Positions 25,218 to 35,343 of a DNA stretch of 64,000 bases are shown piece after piece. Numbering within the stretch: the stretch's first letter is position 1; each line of letters opens with the position of its first letter. The notes beneath the pieces are model-generated. The model was not told the DNA's origin. It did no database searches and saw nothing but the letters and a program-made list of their open reading frames with translations. The DNA comes from Sphingopyxis fribergensis (GTDB lineage Bacteria; Pseudomonadota; Alphaproteobacteria; Sphingomonadales; Sphingomonadaceae), in the NCBI RefSeq assembly GCF_000803645.1, contig NZ_CP009122.1:4316501-4380500 (forward strand), read 5' to 3'. The position numbers and the translations under genes were made by a program.

Positions 25218-26332
25218 CAGCCGTTCAGCGCGGCGCGGATCGCCGCCGCCAGCCCGCGCGTCTCGTCTTCGGTGCCGATCGTCATGCGCAGCGCGTTCGG
25301 CAATCCCTGCCCCGGCAGCCAGCGGACGATATAGCCCGCGTCCATCAGCCGGTTATAGACCGTCTCGGCGCTCACATCGCCCTCGAACAGCACGAGCAGG
25401 AAGTTGCACGCCGACGGCACGACGCGCAGGCCGTGGTTGCCGAGGCTTTCGAGTTCGCCCGCCAGCCAGGCGCGCCATTCGGCATTATGCGCGCGACTGT
25501 GCGCCACAAATTCCTCGTCGCCGAGCGCCGCGACCGCAGCCGCCTGCCCCGCGCGCGTGACGTTGAACGGCAGGCGGATGCGGTGCAGCGCCGAAATCAC
25601 CTCGGCGGCGGCATAGCCCCAGCCGATGCGTTCGGCAGCGAGCCCGTGAATCTTCGAGAAAGTGCGCGTGATGAAGACGTTTGGCTGCGTCTTCGCAAGC
25701 TCGAGCCCGCCGTCATCCTCGGCATCCGAGAGATATTCGGAATAGGCCTGATCGATCACGAACAGCACATTCTTCGGCAGCCCAGCATACAACCGCGCAA
25801 CCTCGTCGCGCGTCGCGAGCGTGCCGGTGGGATTGTTCGGATTGGCGAGGTAGACGACGCGCGTCTTGTCGGTCACCGCCGCGAGCAGCGCGTCGACATC
25901 GGTCGCATAATCCTTGTCGTCGGCCTCGACCGGCACCGCGCCGACGCGCCGCGCCGCAATTTCATAAACTGCAAAACCATAACGCACGTACAGAATTTCG
26001 TCGCCCGCTCCAGCATAGGTGCCCGCCGCGAGGTGAAGCAATTCGTCCGATCCGTTGCCGCAGATGATCCGCGCCGGATCGAGACCGAATTTCGCGGCGA
26101 TCGTCTCACGCAACTCCACCGACCCCGGATCGGGATAGCGCGACAGCGCATCGGGCGCCGCCTGCGCCGCGGCGAACGCCGCGCGCGCCTTGTCCCCGGT
26201 GCCGAGCGGATTCTCGTTTGCGGAGAGCTTGATCAGCGGGCGGCCATCGGAGCCGGCGGACTTGCCGGGAACATAAGGAGCGATGCCGCTGATCCACGGC
26301 TTGGGCTGAAGGGTCTGGGTCGCATCGGTCAT
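25217..26332 (-). CDS. hisC: Histidinol-phosphate aminotransferase
   Basis: 371 residues, fold-type I PLP enzyme. Seen are [32 protein letters not shown] and the PLP-lysine segment [15 protein letters not shown]. It transfers the amino group to imidazole-acetol phosphate and probably also acts on aromatic oxo acids given its pairing with tyrA. It is divergent from metX across 79 bp. Confidence 0.93.
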   Translation of the reverse strand: MTDATQTLQPKPWISGIAPYVPGKSAGSDGRPLIKLSANENPLGTGDKARAAFAAAQAAPDALSRYPDPGSVELRETIAAKFGLDPARIICGNGSDELLHLAAGTYAGAGDEILYVRYGFAVYEIAARRVGAVPVEADDKDYATDVDALLAAVTDKTRVVYLANPNNPTGTLATRDEVARLYAGLPKNVLFVIDQAYSEYLSDAEDDGGLELAKTQPNVFITRTFSKIHGLAAERIGWGYAAAEVISALHRIRLPFNVTRAGQAAAVAALGDEEFVAHSRAHNAEWRAWLAGELESLGNHGLRVVPSACNFLLVLFEGDVSAETVYNRLMDAGYIVRWLPGQGLPNALRMTIGTEDETRGLAAAIRAALNG

Positions 26333-26411
26333 GCCGCGCCGTTTAACGGCTGTGCGGCGCGAGTCCAGTACGTTGACAGGGTGCGCGCGCCCGCTTAGCC
26401 CCGCGCGAACC

Positions 26412-27533
26412 ATGGCGAGCCTGCTCCACGATATCCAGCATCACAGCGTGACGATCGCAGCATCACTGCCGCTCGACAGCGGGCAGGTCTTGCCCGCGGT
26501 GACGATCGCGTACCAAAGCTATGGCGCGCTCGATGCCGACAAGTCGAACGCGGTGCTGATCTGCCATGCGCTGACCGGCGACCAATATGTCGCAAGCGAC
26601 CATCCTGCCACTGGAAAGCCCGGCTGGTGGGCACGCATGGTCGGCCCCGGCAAGCCGATCGACACCGACCGTTTCCATGTCATCTGCGCCAATGTGCTCG
26701 GCAGCTGCATGGGGACGAGCGGCCCGGCCTCGCCCGACGCGGCGACCGGCGCCCCGCTCGGCATGGCCTTCCCCGTCATCACTATCGCCGACATGGTGCG
26801 CGCGCAGGCAATGCTGCTCGACCATCTCGGCATTTCGCGGCTTCATGCCGTCGTCGGCGGATCGATGGGGGGCATGCAGGCGCTCGCCTGGGCCGCCACC
26901 TATCCCGACCGGCTCGCCTCGGCGCTCGTCATCGCGAGCGCGGCGCGCCATTCGGCCCAGAATATCGCATTCCACGAGGTCGGGCGGCAGGCGATCATGG
27001 CCGACCCCGACTGGCAGGACGGCCAATATTATGGCAGCGCGCGCGCGCCGACCAAAGGGCTCGCGATCGCGCGTATGGCGGCGCACATCACTTATCTCTC
27101 CGAGGAAGGGTTGACCGAGAAATTCGGCCGCCGCCTGCAGGCGCGCGACATCAAGAGCTTTGGCTTCGACGCCGATTTCCAGGTCGAATCCTATCTGCGG
27201 CACCAGGGGCTCGCCTTCACCGACCGCTTCGACGCCAACGCCTATCTCTATATAACGCGCGCGATGGATTATTTCGATCTCGCCGACCCGCACGACGGGC
27301 GCCTTGCCGGCGCGTTCGCGAACGCGAAGGACGTGCGCTTCACCCTCGTCAGCTTCGATACCGACTGGCTTTATCCGACCTCCGAATCGCGCCGCGTAGT
27401 GCAGGCGCTGCAAAGCGTCGGCGCCGCGGCGAGCTTCGTGGAACTGTCGGCGCCCTTCGGCCACGACAGCTTCCTCCTTGATGTCCCGGCGCTCGATCGT
27501 CTTGTCGCGGGCGCGCTCGGATCGGGCTTCTGA
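26412..27533 (+). CDS. metX: Homoserine O-acetyltransferase
   Basis: 373 residues, alpha/beta-hydrolase fold. The nucleophile is in [10 protein letters not shown], the acid in FDTDWLYP and the His in GHDSFLL. It acylates homoserine for methionine synthesis. metW follows with a one-base overlap, the usual alphaproteobacterial metXW pair. I looked for a SAM riboswitch in the 79-bp leader and could not recognise one. Confidence 0.93.
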   Translation: MASLLHDIQHHSVTIAASLPLDSGQVLPAVTIAYQSYGALDADKSNAVLICHALTGDQYVASDHPATGKPGWWARMVGPGKPIDTDRFHVICANVLGSCMGTSGPASPDAATGAPLGMAFPVITIADMVRAQAMLLDHLGISRLHAVVGGSMGGMQALAWAATYPDRLASALVIASAARHSAQNIAFHEVGRQAIMADPDWQDGQYYGSARAPTKGLAIARMAAHITYLSEEGLTEKFGRRLQARDIKSFGFDADFQVESYLRHQGLAFTDRFDANAYLYITRAMDYFDLADPHDGRLAGAFANAKDVRFTLVSFDTDWLYPTSESRRVVQALQSVGAAASFVELSAPFGHDSFLLDVPALDRLVAGALGSGF

Positions 27534-28117
27534 TGGCGCTGCGTCCCGACCTCGCGATCATCGCCGATGCGGTCCCTTCGACATCACGCGTCCTCGACGT
27601 CGGCTGCGGCGACGGCGAGCTGATGGTTGCGCTGCGGGGCAAGGGCGTCGATGCACGCGGGCTGGAGATCGACCCTGCCAACGTCACCGCTGCGATCGCG
27701 CGCGGCCAGTCGGTGGTGCAGGGCGACGCGAATCGCGACCTCGCCGATTATCCCGACGATGCCTTCGACTATGCGATCCTGTCGCAGACGCTGCAGACCA
27801 CCGAGCGCCCCGACCGCGTCGTCGACGAACTGCTGCGCATCGCGCCGCGCGCTTTCGTCAGCTTCCCCAATTTCGCGCACTGGCGTATTCGGCTCGCGCT
27901 CTTGTGGGGCGGGCGGATGCCGGTGACGCGCCTGCTGCCCGTCGCCTGGTACGAAACGCCGAACATCCACCATGTCACGGTCAGCGACTTCCGCGACCTC
28001 GTGCGCGCCAAGGGCATCGCGGTCGAGCGCGTCTGGCACCTGTCGGGGGACAAGCCGGCGAGCGACGCCGCCGCCAGCTGGCGCGCCGAACATGCGATCT
28101 TCCTGATTTCGAGATAA
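27533..28117 (+). CDS. metW: Methionine biosynthesis protein MetW
   Basis: 194 residues, class I methyltransferase fold with VLDVGCGDGEL, GLEIDPANV and the MetW-type SQTLQTTERPD and FPNFAHWRIR. MetW partners MetX; in several bacteria it is needed for MetX activity. Translationally coupled to metX (TGATG). Confidence 0.92.
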   Translation: MALRPDLAIIADAVPSTSRVLDVGCGDGELMVALRGKGVDARGLEIDPANVTAAIARGQSVVQGDANRDLADYPDDAFDYAILSQTLQTTERPDRVVDELLRIAPRAFVSFPNFAHWRIRLALLWGGRMPVTRLLPVAWYETPNIHHVTVSDFRDLVRAKGIAVERVWHLSGDKPASDAAASWRAEHAIFLISR

Positions 28118-28118
28118 T

Positions 28119-28148
28119 ATCCTCCCTGCCGCGGCTGTGGGGAAGGAT
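28119..28148. repeat. Palindromic repeat element, short form
   Basis: ATCCTCCCTGCC...GGAAGGAT between the convergent ends of metW and the TetR gene. Same left end as the elements at 24176 and 42478. Probably works as a two-way terminator. Confidence 0.55.
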
Positions 28149-28792
28149 CAATTGCGTTTCAGCCCATTCGCGAGCAAGTCGTTGGCGGCTTGCGCCACGG
28201 CATCGACGTCGGCGGCCTCGTCCCACAATCCATATCGCATTCCGAGGAACACGTTCATGCCTGCAATGGCCCACGCGTGGACCTCGCCGGCGTCGGGCCG
28301 GATATCGCCGCGCTTCGCCGCACCCTCCAGCCGATGGCGGATGCGTTCGACCGTCGTTTCATAGTGACGCCGATAGCTGGCGTAGTCCACGAATTCCGCC
28401 TCGTCGATGATCCGGTAAATTTCCTTATGCTCGCGCACAAAGCCCAGATAGGACTGCAAGCCTAGCCGCTCCGCGGCGATCGCGTCGGGCGCTTCCTGGA
28501 CCACCGGTGTGACATGATCGCGCAACTGTTCGCTCATATAGCGCACCAGCGCCTGGAAGATTTCGTCCTTTGAATCGAAATAGGTGTAGAAACTTCCGAG
28601 CGCAGTCCCGGCACGGCGAGTGATCGCGCTGATCGACGCCTCATGAAATCCGCGCTCGCCGAATTCGACCGCCGCGGCGTCGAGCAGCTTGCGCAGCGTC
28701 CGCCGCCCGCGTTCGGTGCGCGGCGTCTTGTCGCGCACCTCGCTCCCGGCATTCTCTGTCGCGACTGGCGGCTGATCCATAACGGCCCTCAT
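28148..28792 (-). CDS. TetR family transcriptional regulator
   Basis: 214 residues. Helix-turn-helix: RRTLRKLLDAAAVEFGERGFHEASISAITRRAGTALGSFYTYFDSKDEIF. The rest is a TetR-type effector domain with HKEIYRIIDEAEFVD, typical of regulators of lipid- or steroid-like catabolism. It is divergent from the TonB receptor gene, and an inverted repeat lies in the gap. An in-frame ATG at 28780 is an alternative start. Confidence 0.87.
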   Translation of the reverse strand: MRAVMDQPPVATENAGSEVRDKTPRTERGRRTLRKLLDAAAVEFGERGFHEASISAITRRAGTALGSFYTYFDSKDEIFQALVRYMSEQLRDHVTPVVQEAPDAIAAERLGLQSYLGFVREHKEIYRIIDEAEFVDYASYRRHYETTVERIRHRLEGAAKRGDIRPDAGEVHAWAIAGMNVFLGMRYGLWDEAADVDAVAQAANDLLANGLKRN

Positions 28793-28868
28793 CTCCCTCC
28801 GTCGCTGCCCCTATCGCTGCATCGTGGCTTTTCCGCACCACTGGCAAGCAAAAAACGACGTTTGCATA

Positions 28869-28906
28869 TTCCAAGTTGAAACTCGGTTCATGTTTCACTA
28901 TTGGAA
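28869..28906. promoter_or_regulatory. Inverted repeat between TetR and TonB receptor genes
   Basis: Arms TTCCAAGTTGAAAC and GTTTCACTATTGGAA, separated by 9 bases, with only two mismatched positions. It lies 77 bp from the regulator start and 81 bp from the receptor start. A good candidate operator for the TetR protein. Confidence 0.5.
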
Positions 28907-28987
28907 GCGGCGCGGCTTGGCAAGCACCGGCCCACGAAAACCAGAACAAGGGTGGCGAAGGGTCACCCGCCACATGGGAGAGTCTTC

Positions 28988-31315
28988 ATGCGTCCTTTCG
29001 CCCCCCGGCTGCGCCGCGCGGTCCTTGCCACCAGTGCGCTTTCGATGATCGCCTTCTCACCCGCCGCCTTTGCACAGGACGCGGGAGCCAGCGATGCCGG
29101 CGATGACGAGATCATCGTGACGGCACGCCGCCGCGACGAGCGACTGATCGACGTACCGATCGCCGTGACCGCCATTTCGGGCGATTCGCTTGCCAAGGCT
29201 GGCGCAATCGACATCACCGACGTCGCGAACATGGCGCCAAACACCACGCTCGAAAATTCGCGCGGCACCAATTCGACCCTCACTGCGTTCATCCGCGGGG
29301 TTGGCCAGCAGGATCCGGTGCCGGGTTTCGAAGCAGGCATCGGCATCTATCTCGACGACGTCTATCTCAATCGCCCGCAGGCTGCGGTGCTCGACATCTA
29401 CGACGTCGAGCGGATCGAGGTGCTGCGCGGGCCGCAGGGAACGCTTTACGGTCGCAACACCATCGGCGGCGCGGTCAAATATGTGACGCGCTCGCTCAAT
29501 CCCGATTCGCCCGAATTGCGCGTCCGCGGCACGCTAGGCACCTATAATCTTGCGGACCTCGTCGTCACCGCGAGCGCGCCGATCAGCGACATCGTCCGCG
29601 TCGGCGGCTCGGTCGCGCGCCTGTCGCGCGGCGGCTTCGGCGACAATCTCGCCATCGATGGCCTCGAAAATTACAACAAGGATGTGTGGGCCGGTCGCGG
29701 CACGGTCGAGCTCGGCGGCAACGGCGCGCCGGTGCTGATCCGCATCTCGGGCGACTATACACGCGACAAGTCCGACCCGCGCAACGGCCACCGGCTTATC
29801 CCCGGCCTCGTTTCGGGCGCGCCGGTCCTCGACGACGTCTATGACACCCGCGCCGGGCTCAACGATCCCAAACAGGATGTGAAGGCCTATGGCCTGGCGA
29901 TGAACGTCTCGGCCGAACTCAGCGACAATGTGACGCTGCGGTCGATCAGTTCGTGGCGCAAGGACACCAGCTTCACCCCGATCGATTTTGATGCCTTGCC
30001 ATCGGTCGACGTCGACGTCCCCGCGGTGTACCGCAACGAACAGCTCAGCCAGGAATTCCAGCTTCTTTACGAAAGCGACCGGCTGAACGGTCTCGTCGGC
30101 TTCTATTATCTCGACGCCAAGGCCGCGACCTCGTTCGACGTGTTGCTCGGGCTCGTCGGTTCGTCGGTCGGTTTCCCGGGTTTCAACGCCTATACGGCCG
30201 GCGACGTGCGAACGAACACCTGGTCGGTGTTCGGCGATTTCACCTTTGATTTCACCGAACAGCTGAGCCTGTCGGTCGGTGGACGCTACACGAACGACAA
30301 GCGCAACGCGTTCGTCTACAAGGCGACGCGCATCTCGGGCCTGTCGCCCGAATTCGGCGGCACGGTCGCACCGATCACCACCGCAGTGGCCACGAATTTC
30401 CACGGCGATCGCACCTTCAAGGAATTCACCCCGCGCGCGTCGCTCAGCTTCAAGCCCGACGACGACAATATGATCTACGCCTCCTATTCGAAGGGGTTCA
30501 AGGGCGGTGGGTTCGATCCGCGCGGATCGGGGGTGTCGGCGCCGATCAGCGATCCGGCCGCAGGCCGTACCTATCAGGACATCTACGATTATCTTTCGTT
30601 CGAACCCGAAAAGGTCGACAGCTATGAAATCGGCTACAAGGGATCGCTGTTCGATCGCCGACTGACACTAAGCCTAGCGGGCTTCTACATGGACTATAAA
30701 AATGTCCAGATCCCGGGTTCGTCCGCCTGTGTGGACGCGCTTGGCCTTCCCAGCTTCTGCGGGATCACCACCAATGCGGGCAAAGCCCGGCTGCAAGGGA
30801 TCGAGGCCGAGGCCAATGCGGTCCTCGCCCGCGACTTCGCTGGCGCGGGCTCGAGCTTCCGCTTCAACGGCGCGCTCGGCTATATCGACGCCAAGTACAA
30901 GAGCTTCATCGCCGGAAATCCTCCCGCAGACGTCTCCAACCAGCGCACCTTCCAAAACACGCCCAAATGGACGGTGTCGGGTACGATCGCGGCGGGCATC
31001 CCGGCAATGGGCGGCAATATCGATGTCTCGACCGGCCTCGTCTATCGCAGCCTGACGCACCAGTTCGAGGTTCCCATCCCGGCGCTCGACCAGCCGGGCT
31101 ATGTCCTGTGGGATGCGAGCCTCGTCTGGACCGCCGACAGCGGCGATTATTCGATCGGCATCCACGGCAAGAACCTGACCGACAAGCAATATATCACGTC
31201 GGGCTATAATTATCAGAATGCGGCGGGCGGCTCGACGCTCGGCCTCGAAGGCGTGCAGACGGCCTTCTACGGAAACCCGCGGCAGGTCTTCGTCACCGGC
31301 ACGGTCAAATTCTGA
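28988..31315 (+). CDS. TonB-dependent receptor
   Basis: 775 residues. A signal peptide ends at AFAQDA, a TonB box-like EIIVTARRRDERLIDVPIAVTAIS follows, then the plug (IRGVGQQDPVPGFEAGIGIYLDDVYLNRP, VEVLRGPQGTLYGRNTIGGAVKYVT) and a barrel ending in Phe. It takes up an unknown large or hydrophobic substrate across the outer membrane. A TetR gene is divergent; the downstream convergent genes encode acyl-CoA metabolism, which hints at a lipid-like or aromatic substrate. Confidence 0.9.
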   Translation: MRPFAPRLRRAVLATSALSMIAFSPAAFAQDAGASDAGDDEIIVTARRRDERLIDVPIAVTAISGDSLAKAGAIDITDVANMAPNTTLENSRGTNSTLTAFIRGVGQQDPVPGFEAGIGIYLDDVYLNRPQAAVLDIYDVERIEVLRGPQGTLYGRNTIGGAVKYVTRSLNPDSPELRVRGTLGTYNLADLVVTASAPISDIVRVGGSVARLSRGGFGDNLAIDGLENYNKDVWAGRGTVELGGNGAPVLIRISGDYTRDKSDPRNGHRLIPGLVSGAPVLDDVYDTRAGLNDPKQDVKAYGLAMNVSAELSDNVTLRSISSWRKDTSFTPIDFDALPSVDVDVPAVYRNEQLSQEFQLLYESDRLNGLVGFYYLDAKAATSFDVLLGLVGSSVGFPGFNAYTAGDVRTNTWSVFGDFTFDFTEQLSLSVGGRYTNDKRNAFVYKATRISGLSPEFGGTVAPITTAVATNFHGDRTFKEFTPRASLSFKPDDDNMIYASYSKGFKGGGFDPRGSGVSAPISDPAAGRTYQDIYDYLSFEPEKVDSYEIGYKGSLFDRRLTLSLAGFYMDYKNVQIPGSSACVDALGLPSFCGITTNAGKARLQGIEAEANAVLARDFAGAGSSFRFNGALGYIDAKYKSFIAGNPPADVSNQRTFQNTPKWTVSGTIAAGIPAMGGNIDVSTGLVYRSLTHQFEVPIPALDQPGYVLWDASLVWTADSGDYSIGIHGKNLTDKQYITSGYNYQNAAGGSTLGLEGVQTAFYGNPRQVFVTGTVKF

Positions 31316-31333
31316 TTTTCGATTATTGAGGGG

Positions 31334-31362
31334 AAAGGGGCGCCGCCGCGGCGCCCCTTTTT
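31334..31362. terminator. Rho-independent terminator after TonB receptor gene
   Basis: Stem GGGGCGCCG/CGGCGCCCC with a 3-base loop, flanked by AAA and TTTTT. It ends the receptor transcript and, from the other strand, the CoA-transferase transcript. Confidence 0.8.
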
Positions 31363-32495
31363 CTATTCGCAGAGCGGCGGCGCTCCGGTCGCGGCGACCA
31401 TCCGTTCGCCGTCGATGACGATCGGGCTCGCGACGCCGTCGATCGAGGCGCCTTCGGGCCGAAAGCGCATCTCGCGCGCGATGACCTGCGGGTCGGCGAA
31501 CACCTGCGCCAGATCGTGATCGGTCCCGCCGGCACGCCCTCGGCCTCGAGCGCGAGCGCCAGCGGCTGCGCGTCCCACCCCGCGATCTTCGCCGCGAGCA
31601 GCGGGATCAGTACGCCCCGGTTCGCGAGCCGCGCGGCATTGTTGACGAAACGCGGGTCGTCGGCCCATTCGGGCACGCCCAATATGCCGCACAGCTTGCG
31701 ATATTGCCCGTCGTTGCCGACCGCAATCACCAGCTGGCCGTCGGCGGTCGCAAACACCTGGTAAGGCACGACATTGACATGGGCATTGCCCATCCGTTTC
31801 GGCACGACGCCGCTCGCGAGGTAATTGGCCGCCTGATTGGCGAGCACCGCGACCTGGCTGTCGAGCAAGGCCATATCGATATGCGCGCCCCCACCCTTGT
31901 CGTCGCCCGTGACGTCACGGCGTCGCAGCGCGGCGAGGATCGCGACCGCCGCATACATGCCGGTGAAGATATCGGCATAGGCGATCCCCGCCTTTTGCGG
32001 CCCCCCGTCGGGTTCGCCGGTCAGCGACATGAAACCGCTCATCGCCTGGACGATATAATCATATCCGGCGCGGTGGGCATAGGGTCCGGTCTGCCCGAAC
32101 CCGGTGATCGAGCAGACGACGAGCCGCGGGAAATCGGAACGCAGCCGCGCGGGATCGAGCCCATATTTGACCAGCCCGCCGACCTTGTAATTCTCGATCA
32201 CGACATCGGCATCGGCGAGCAGCGCGCGTACCTCCGCCTGCCCCTCGGCGCGCGCGATATCGATCGCAACGCTGCGCTTGCCGCGGTTGCAGCTGTGATA
32301 ATAGGCCGCGCCCAGAGCTTCGCCGTGCGTTCCGGCGACGAAGGGCGGTCCCCATTCGCGCGTATCGTCGCCCGCGCCGGGCCGCTCGGCCTTGATCACC
32401 TCGGCGCCCAGGTCGGCGAGCAATTGCCCGCACCACGGCCCCGCGAGCACCCGAGCCAGTTCGACGACAAGGATGCCCTCCAGAGGTTTAGGCAA
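31363..32495 (-). pseudogene. CaiB/BaiF CoA transferase with a frameshift near the C-terminus
   Basis: The frame runs from [35 protein letters not shown] through the catalytic-Asp region (ADIFTGMYAA) to GVPAGPIT. It then shifts at about 31517: the expected NDLAQVFADPQVIAREM text continues in the next frame and ends in GAPPLCE at 31363. One lost A (ATCACGAT for ATCAACGAT) would explain it. The unshifted frame runs on to 31323. Overlapping glutaryl-CoA dehydrogenase by 8 bp, it is probably a glutarate or dicarboxylate CoA transferase. A real mutation or a sequencing error are both possible. Confidence 0.8.
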
Positions 32496-33690
32496 AGGCC
32501 GAAATGCCCGTTATCGCGCGGCCGAGGATCAGCGCATGAACGTCGTGCGTGCCCTCATAGGTGTTCACCGTTTCGAGATTCACCGCATGGCGGATCACAT
32601 GATAATCGGCCGAAATGCCGTTGCCGCCGTGCATATCGCGCGCGATGCGGGCGATATCGAGCGCCTTGCCGCAGTTGTTGCGCTTGAGCAGGCTGATCGC
32701 GTCGGGGATCAGGCGGCCTTCGTCGATCAACCGGCCGACGCGCAGCGCCGCCTGCAACCCCAGAGCGATTTCGGTGAGCATATTGGCTAGCTTGAGCTGG
32801 ACGATCTGGTTCGCCGCCAGCGGCCGCCCGAACTGCTTGCGCTCGCCGGTATAGTTGCGCGCCGCCTCATAGCAGAATTCGGCCGCGCCCATCGCACCCC
32901 AGCCGATGCCGTAACGCGCGCGGTTGAGGCAGCCGAACGGGCCTTTCAGCCCCGACACATGCGGCAAGAGCGCATCTTCGCCGACCTCGACCGAATCCAT
33001 GACAATCTCGCCCGTCACCGATGCACGGAGGCTCACCTTGCCCTCGATTTTCGGCGCCGAAAGCCCCTTCATGCCCTTTTCGAGTATGAAGCCGCGAATC
33101 GCGCCGTCATGCGCGTCGGACTTCGCCCATACGACGAAGACGTCGGCGATCGGCGAATTGGTGATCCACATCTTCGCGCCCTTGAGGCGATAACCGCCTT
33201 CGACCTTCTCTGCGCGGGTGCGCATCCCGCCGGGGTCGCTACCCGCATCGGGTTCGGTCAGCCCGAAACAGCCGACGAGTTCGCCCGAGGTCAGCCCGGG
33301 CAGAAATTTGCGCTTCTGATCCTCGCTGCCATAGGCGTTGATCGGGTGGATCACGAGGCTGCTCTGCACCGAACAGGCCGACCGGTATCCCGAATCGATC
33401 CGCTCGACTTCGCGCGCGATCAGCCCGTAGCTGACATAATTGAGCCCCGCGCCGCCATATTCGGGATCGATCGTCGCGCCGAGCAGGCCGAGCGCGCCCA
33501 TTTCGGACATGATCTCGCGGTCGAACCGCTCGTTGAGGAACGCCGAGGTCACGCGCGGCAACAGCGCGTCCGTCGCGTAAGACCGCGCGGTGTCGCGGAC
33601 CATCCGCTCCTCGTCGCTGAGCTCGGCATCGAGCTGGAGGGGATCGAGCGGGTCGAGCGCTTCGATGCGCTGCGGATCGGCGAGGGCCAT
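32488..33690 (-). CDS. gcdH: Glutaryl-CoA dehydrogenase
   Basis: 400 residues, acyl-CoA dehydrogenase fold. Present are [21 protein letters not shown] and [16 protein letters not shown] (FAD/substrate segments), the RKQFGRPLA loop and the catalytic Glu in [19 protein letters not shown], as in the GCDH family. It converts glutaryl-CoA to crotonyl-CoA in lysine, tryptophan and aromatic breakdown. The CoA transferase gene overlaps its end, so one operon supplies and uses glutaryl-CoA. Confidence 0.9.
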   Translation of the reverse strand: MALADPQRIEALDPLDPLQLDAELSDEERMVRDTARSYATDALLPRVTSAFLNERFDREIMSEMGALGLLGATIDPEYGGAGLNYVSYGLIAREVERIDSGYRSACSVQSSLVIHPINAYGSEDQKRKFLPGLTSGELVGCFGLTEPDAGSDPGGMRTRAEKVEGGYRLKGAKMWITNSPIADVFVVWAKSDAHDGAIRGFILEKGMKGLSAPKIEGKVSLRASVTGEIVMDSVEVGEDALLPHVSGLKGPFGCLNRARYGIGWGAMGAAEFCYEAARNYTGERKQFGRPLAANQIVQLKLANMLTEIALGLQAALRVGRLIDEGRLIPDAISLLKRNNCGKALDIARIARDMHGGNGISADYHVIRHAVNLETVNTYEGTHDVHALILGRAITGISAFA

Positions 33691-33731
33691 GGGTCTGCTT
33701 TCCTCAAGAAACGACCATCAGGACCGGGTCG

Positions 33732-34634
33732 TTACGGGGTCGGTTCGGCCGTTTTGCGGGCCATCGCGGCAGCGGTGCTGTCGCGCGGTTCCAATATCGC
33801 CGCCGTCTCGATCAGGTCAAGCGCGCGCCGCGCTTCATGATAGCGGCGCGCGGCGATCAGCCAGTCGCTCGCGACGTCCGATCCCGGCATCGCTTCAACC
33901 TCGGCAATCGCCAAGTCTGCCTGCCCCGCCCCGAGATAGCGACGCGCGCGATCGAGCCGTTCGGAGGCGCGCGGCGACTGGGTTCCTGCGGCGCGCACGA
34001 CGAACAATTCGCCGAGTTCGCGGCGCAGCCCGGTCCACAGGCTGCCATTGTCGTCACCGCCGCGTCCGACGAGTTGCGGCGCCAGTGTGTCGAGTTCGGC
34101 GCGCAGCTGTTCGAGCGTCACCGGTTCGCGCGAGGTATCGATGATTGTCTTGACCGCGTTCGGCTGATCGTCGCCGAAGCGCAGCCGCAGCTGGGCATCG
34201 AGATAGCCGAGCGACAGGCCGCGATCGAGCGCGCGCCGCACGGCAAAGGCGACGAGCAATCCCTCGGCGCGCGATGCGTTGCCCGACGCCGATTCGGCCT
34301 CGAGCGTGATCCGCGAAAGCCGCTGTTCGAGTTCGGCGACGCGCGCAGTGAGCGCGTTCGCCCCGTCGATCGGCGCCACCACGAGCGGCTGGCCGCCAGT
34401 GCCCTTGGCTGCGCCGCCCGCGATCAGCACGGGCGCCGTCGCGGGCGTGCCGATCATCTTGGTTGTGGGGACATTTTCACCCGTCAGCCAGCGGTTCACC
34501 GCCCATCCGCCGCCGGCGATGCCGATCAGAAGCAGGAGGAAGGCACCAAGGGCGATAGCGCGGAACGATAGCCCCCTCGCCGGGACCACCTCGTCCGCTG
34601 CGGGCGAGGCGGTGTCGATGCTGTCGATTGCCAT
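33732..34634 (-). CDS. Mitofilin-like (COG4223) membrane protein
   Basis: 300 residues: short cytoplasmic N-terminus, one membrane segment (AIALGAFLLLLIGIAGGGWAVNRWL), a coiled-coil-like stretch (ALTARVAELEQRLSRITLEAESA) and a helical periplasmic C-domain with YLGAGQADLAIAEVEAMPG. Alphaproteobacterial homologues of mitofilin/Mic60 usually lie downstream of hemC-hemD, as here, and are thought to shape the inner membrane and bridge to the outer one. Confidence 0.75.
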   Translation of the reverse strand: MAIDSIDTASPAADEVVPARGLSFRAIALGAFLLLLIGIAGGGWAVNRWLTGENVPTTKMIGTPATAPVLIAGGAAKGTGGQPLVVAPIDGANALTARVAELEQRLSRITLEAESASGNASRAEGLLVAFAVRRALDRGLSLGYLDAQLRLRFGDDQPNAVKTIIDTSREPVTLEQLRAELDTLAPQLVGRGGDDNGSLWTGLRRELGELFVVRAAGTQSPRASERLDRARRYLGAGQADLAIAEVEAMPGSDVASDWLIAARRYHEARRALDLIETAAILEPRDSTAAAMARKTAEPTP

Positions 34635-34653
34635 GTTTCTCTTTCGAACGACC

Positions 34654-35343
34654 CTATTTTGCACCCTTGTGCCACAAAGCACCGGCCTCTGCCAACATTG
34701 CCGCGTCGCTCGGCTGTCCCGCGATGGCGAGATCGCGCCATCCCTCGCCCCCTGCGGCAGCGACCGCAGAACTGATCGCAACGAGGGTCAAATGGCTGCG
34801 TGCGCCGCCGACCAGATCCGAAATGCGCTGCGCACCCCGTGCAGAATGCGCGAGCAAGATCGCGGGCGCAGCGATCAGCGTGGACCATTCCGTCGGCGGC
34901 GCTACCGGAGCGACCGCATAGCATGGCAGCGCGGTGATTGCCGCGCCGCGCGCGTCGAATTCCGACCGGTCTCGGCCGCAAAGCCATAATATCGTTCGGA
35001 TATCATGTGACGCCATGTCATCAAGAAGCCGCTGAGCATCGGCCGATCCGGTCATGACAACCGTCAGTCGCGCGGCCTCGGCGGCGCGCGCGGTCGCGGC
35101 GCCGACGGCATAGACGGGCAGCGATGACAGCTTGGCAAGATCCGCGCCCGCGAGCGTCGCGGCGAAGGCGCTGGTCAGCAGCATCGCGTCGAAATTTTCG
35201 GCGTCGGGCACTGCCCATTCGAGCGCGCGCGCCGCAAAAAGCGGCATCGCGCGTGCATCAAGCCCCAGTTTTTTTGCTCGCTCGACCGTCGCCGCATTGC
35301 CCGGTTCGGGCCGTGTGACGATCAGCGGCAAGTCATCGGTCAT
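34654..35343 (-). CDS. hemD: Uroporphyrinogen-III synthase
   Basis: 229 residues of the poorly conserved HemD fold: PLIVTRPEPGNAATVERAKKLGLDARAMPLF at the start, VYAVGAATARAA in the middle and LLAHSARGA, LVAISSAVAAA later. It closes the linear tetrapyrrole made by HemC. Start and HemC stop overlap by four bases (ATGA), supporting both the start and the identity. Confidence 0.88.
   Translation of the reverse strand: MTDDLPLIVTRPEPGNAATVERAKKLGLDARAMPLFAARALEWAVPDAENFDAMLLTSAFAATLAGADLAKLSSLPVYAVGAATARAAEAARLTVVMTGSADAQRLLDDMASHDIRTILWLCGRDRSEFDARGAAITALPCYAVAPVAPPTEWSTLIAAPAILLAHSARGAQRISDLVGGARSHLTLVAISSAVAAAGGEGWRDLAIAGQPSDAAMLAEAGALWHKGAK

Noticed and set aside
26333..26411. SAM-responsive riboswitch before metX
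   Set aside because: The 79-bp gap is too short and I cannot recognise a SAM-II core or pseudoknot.
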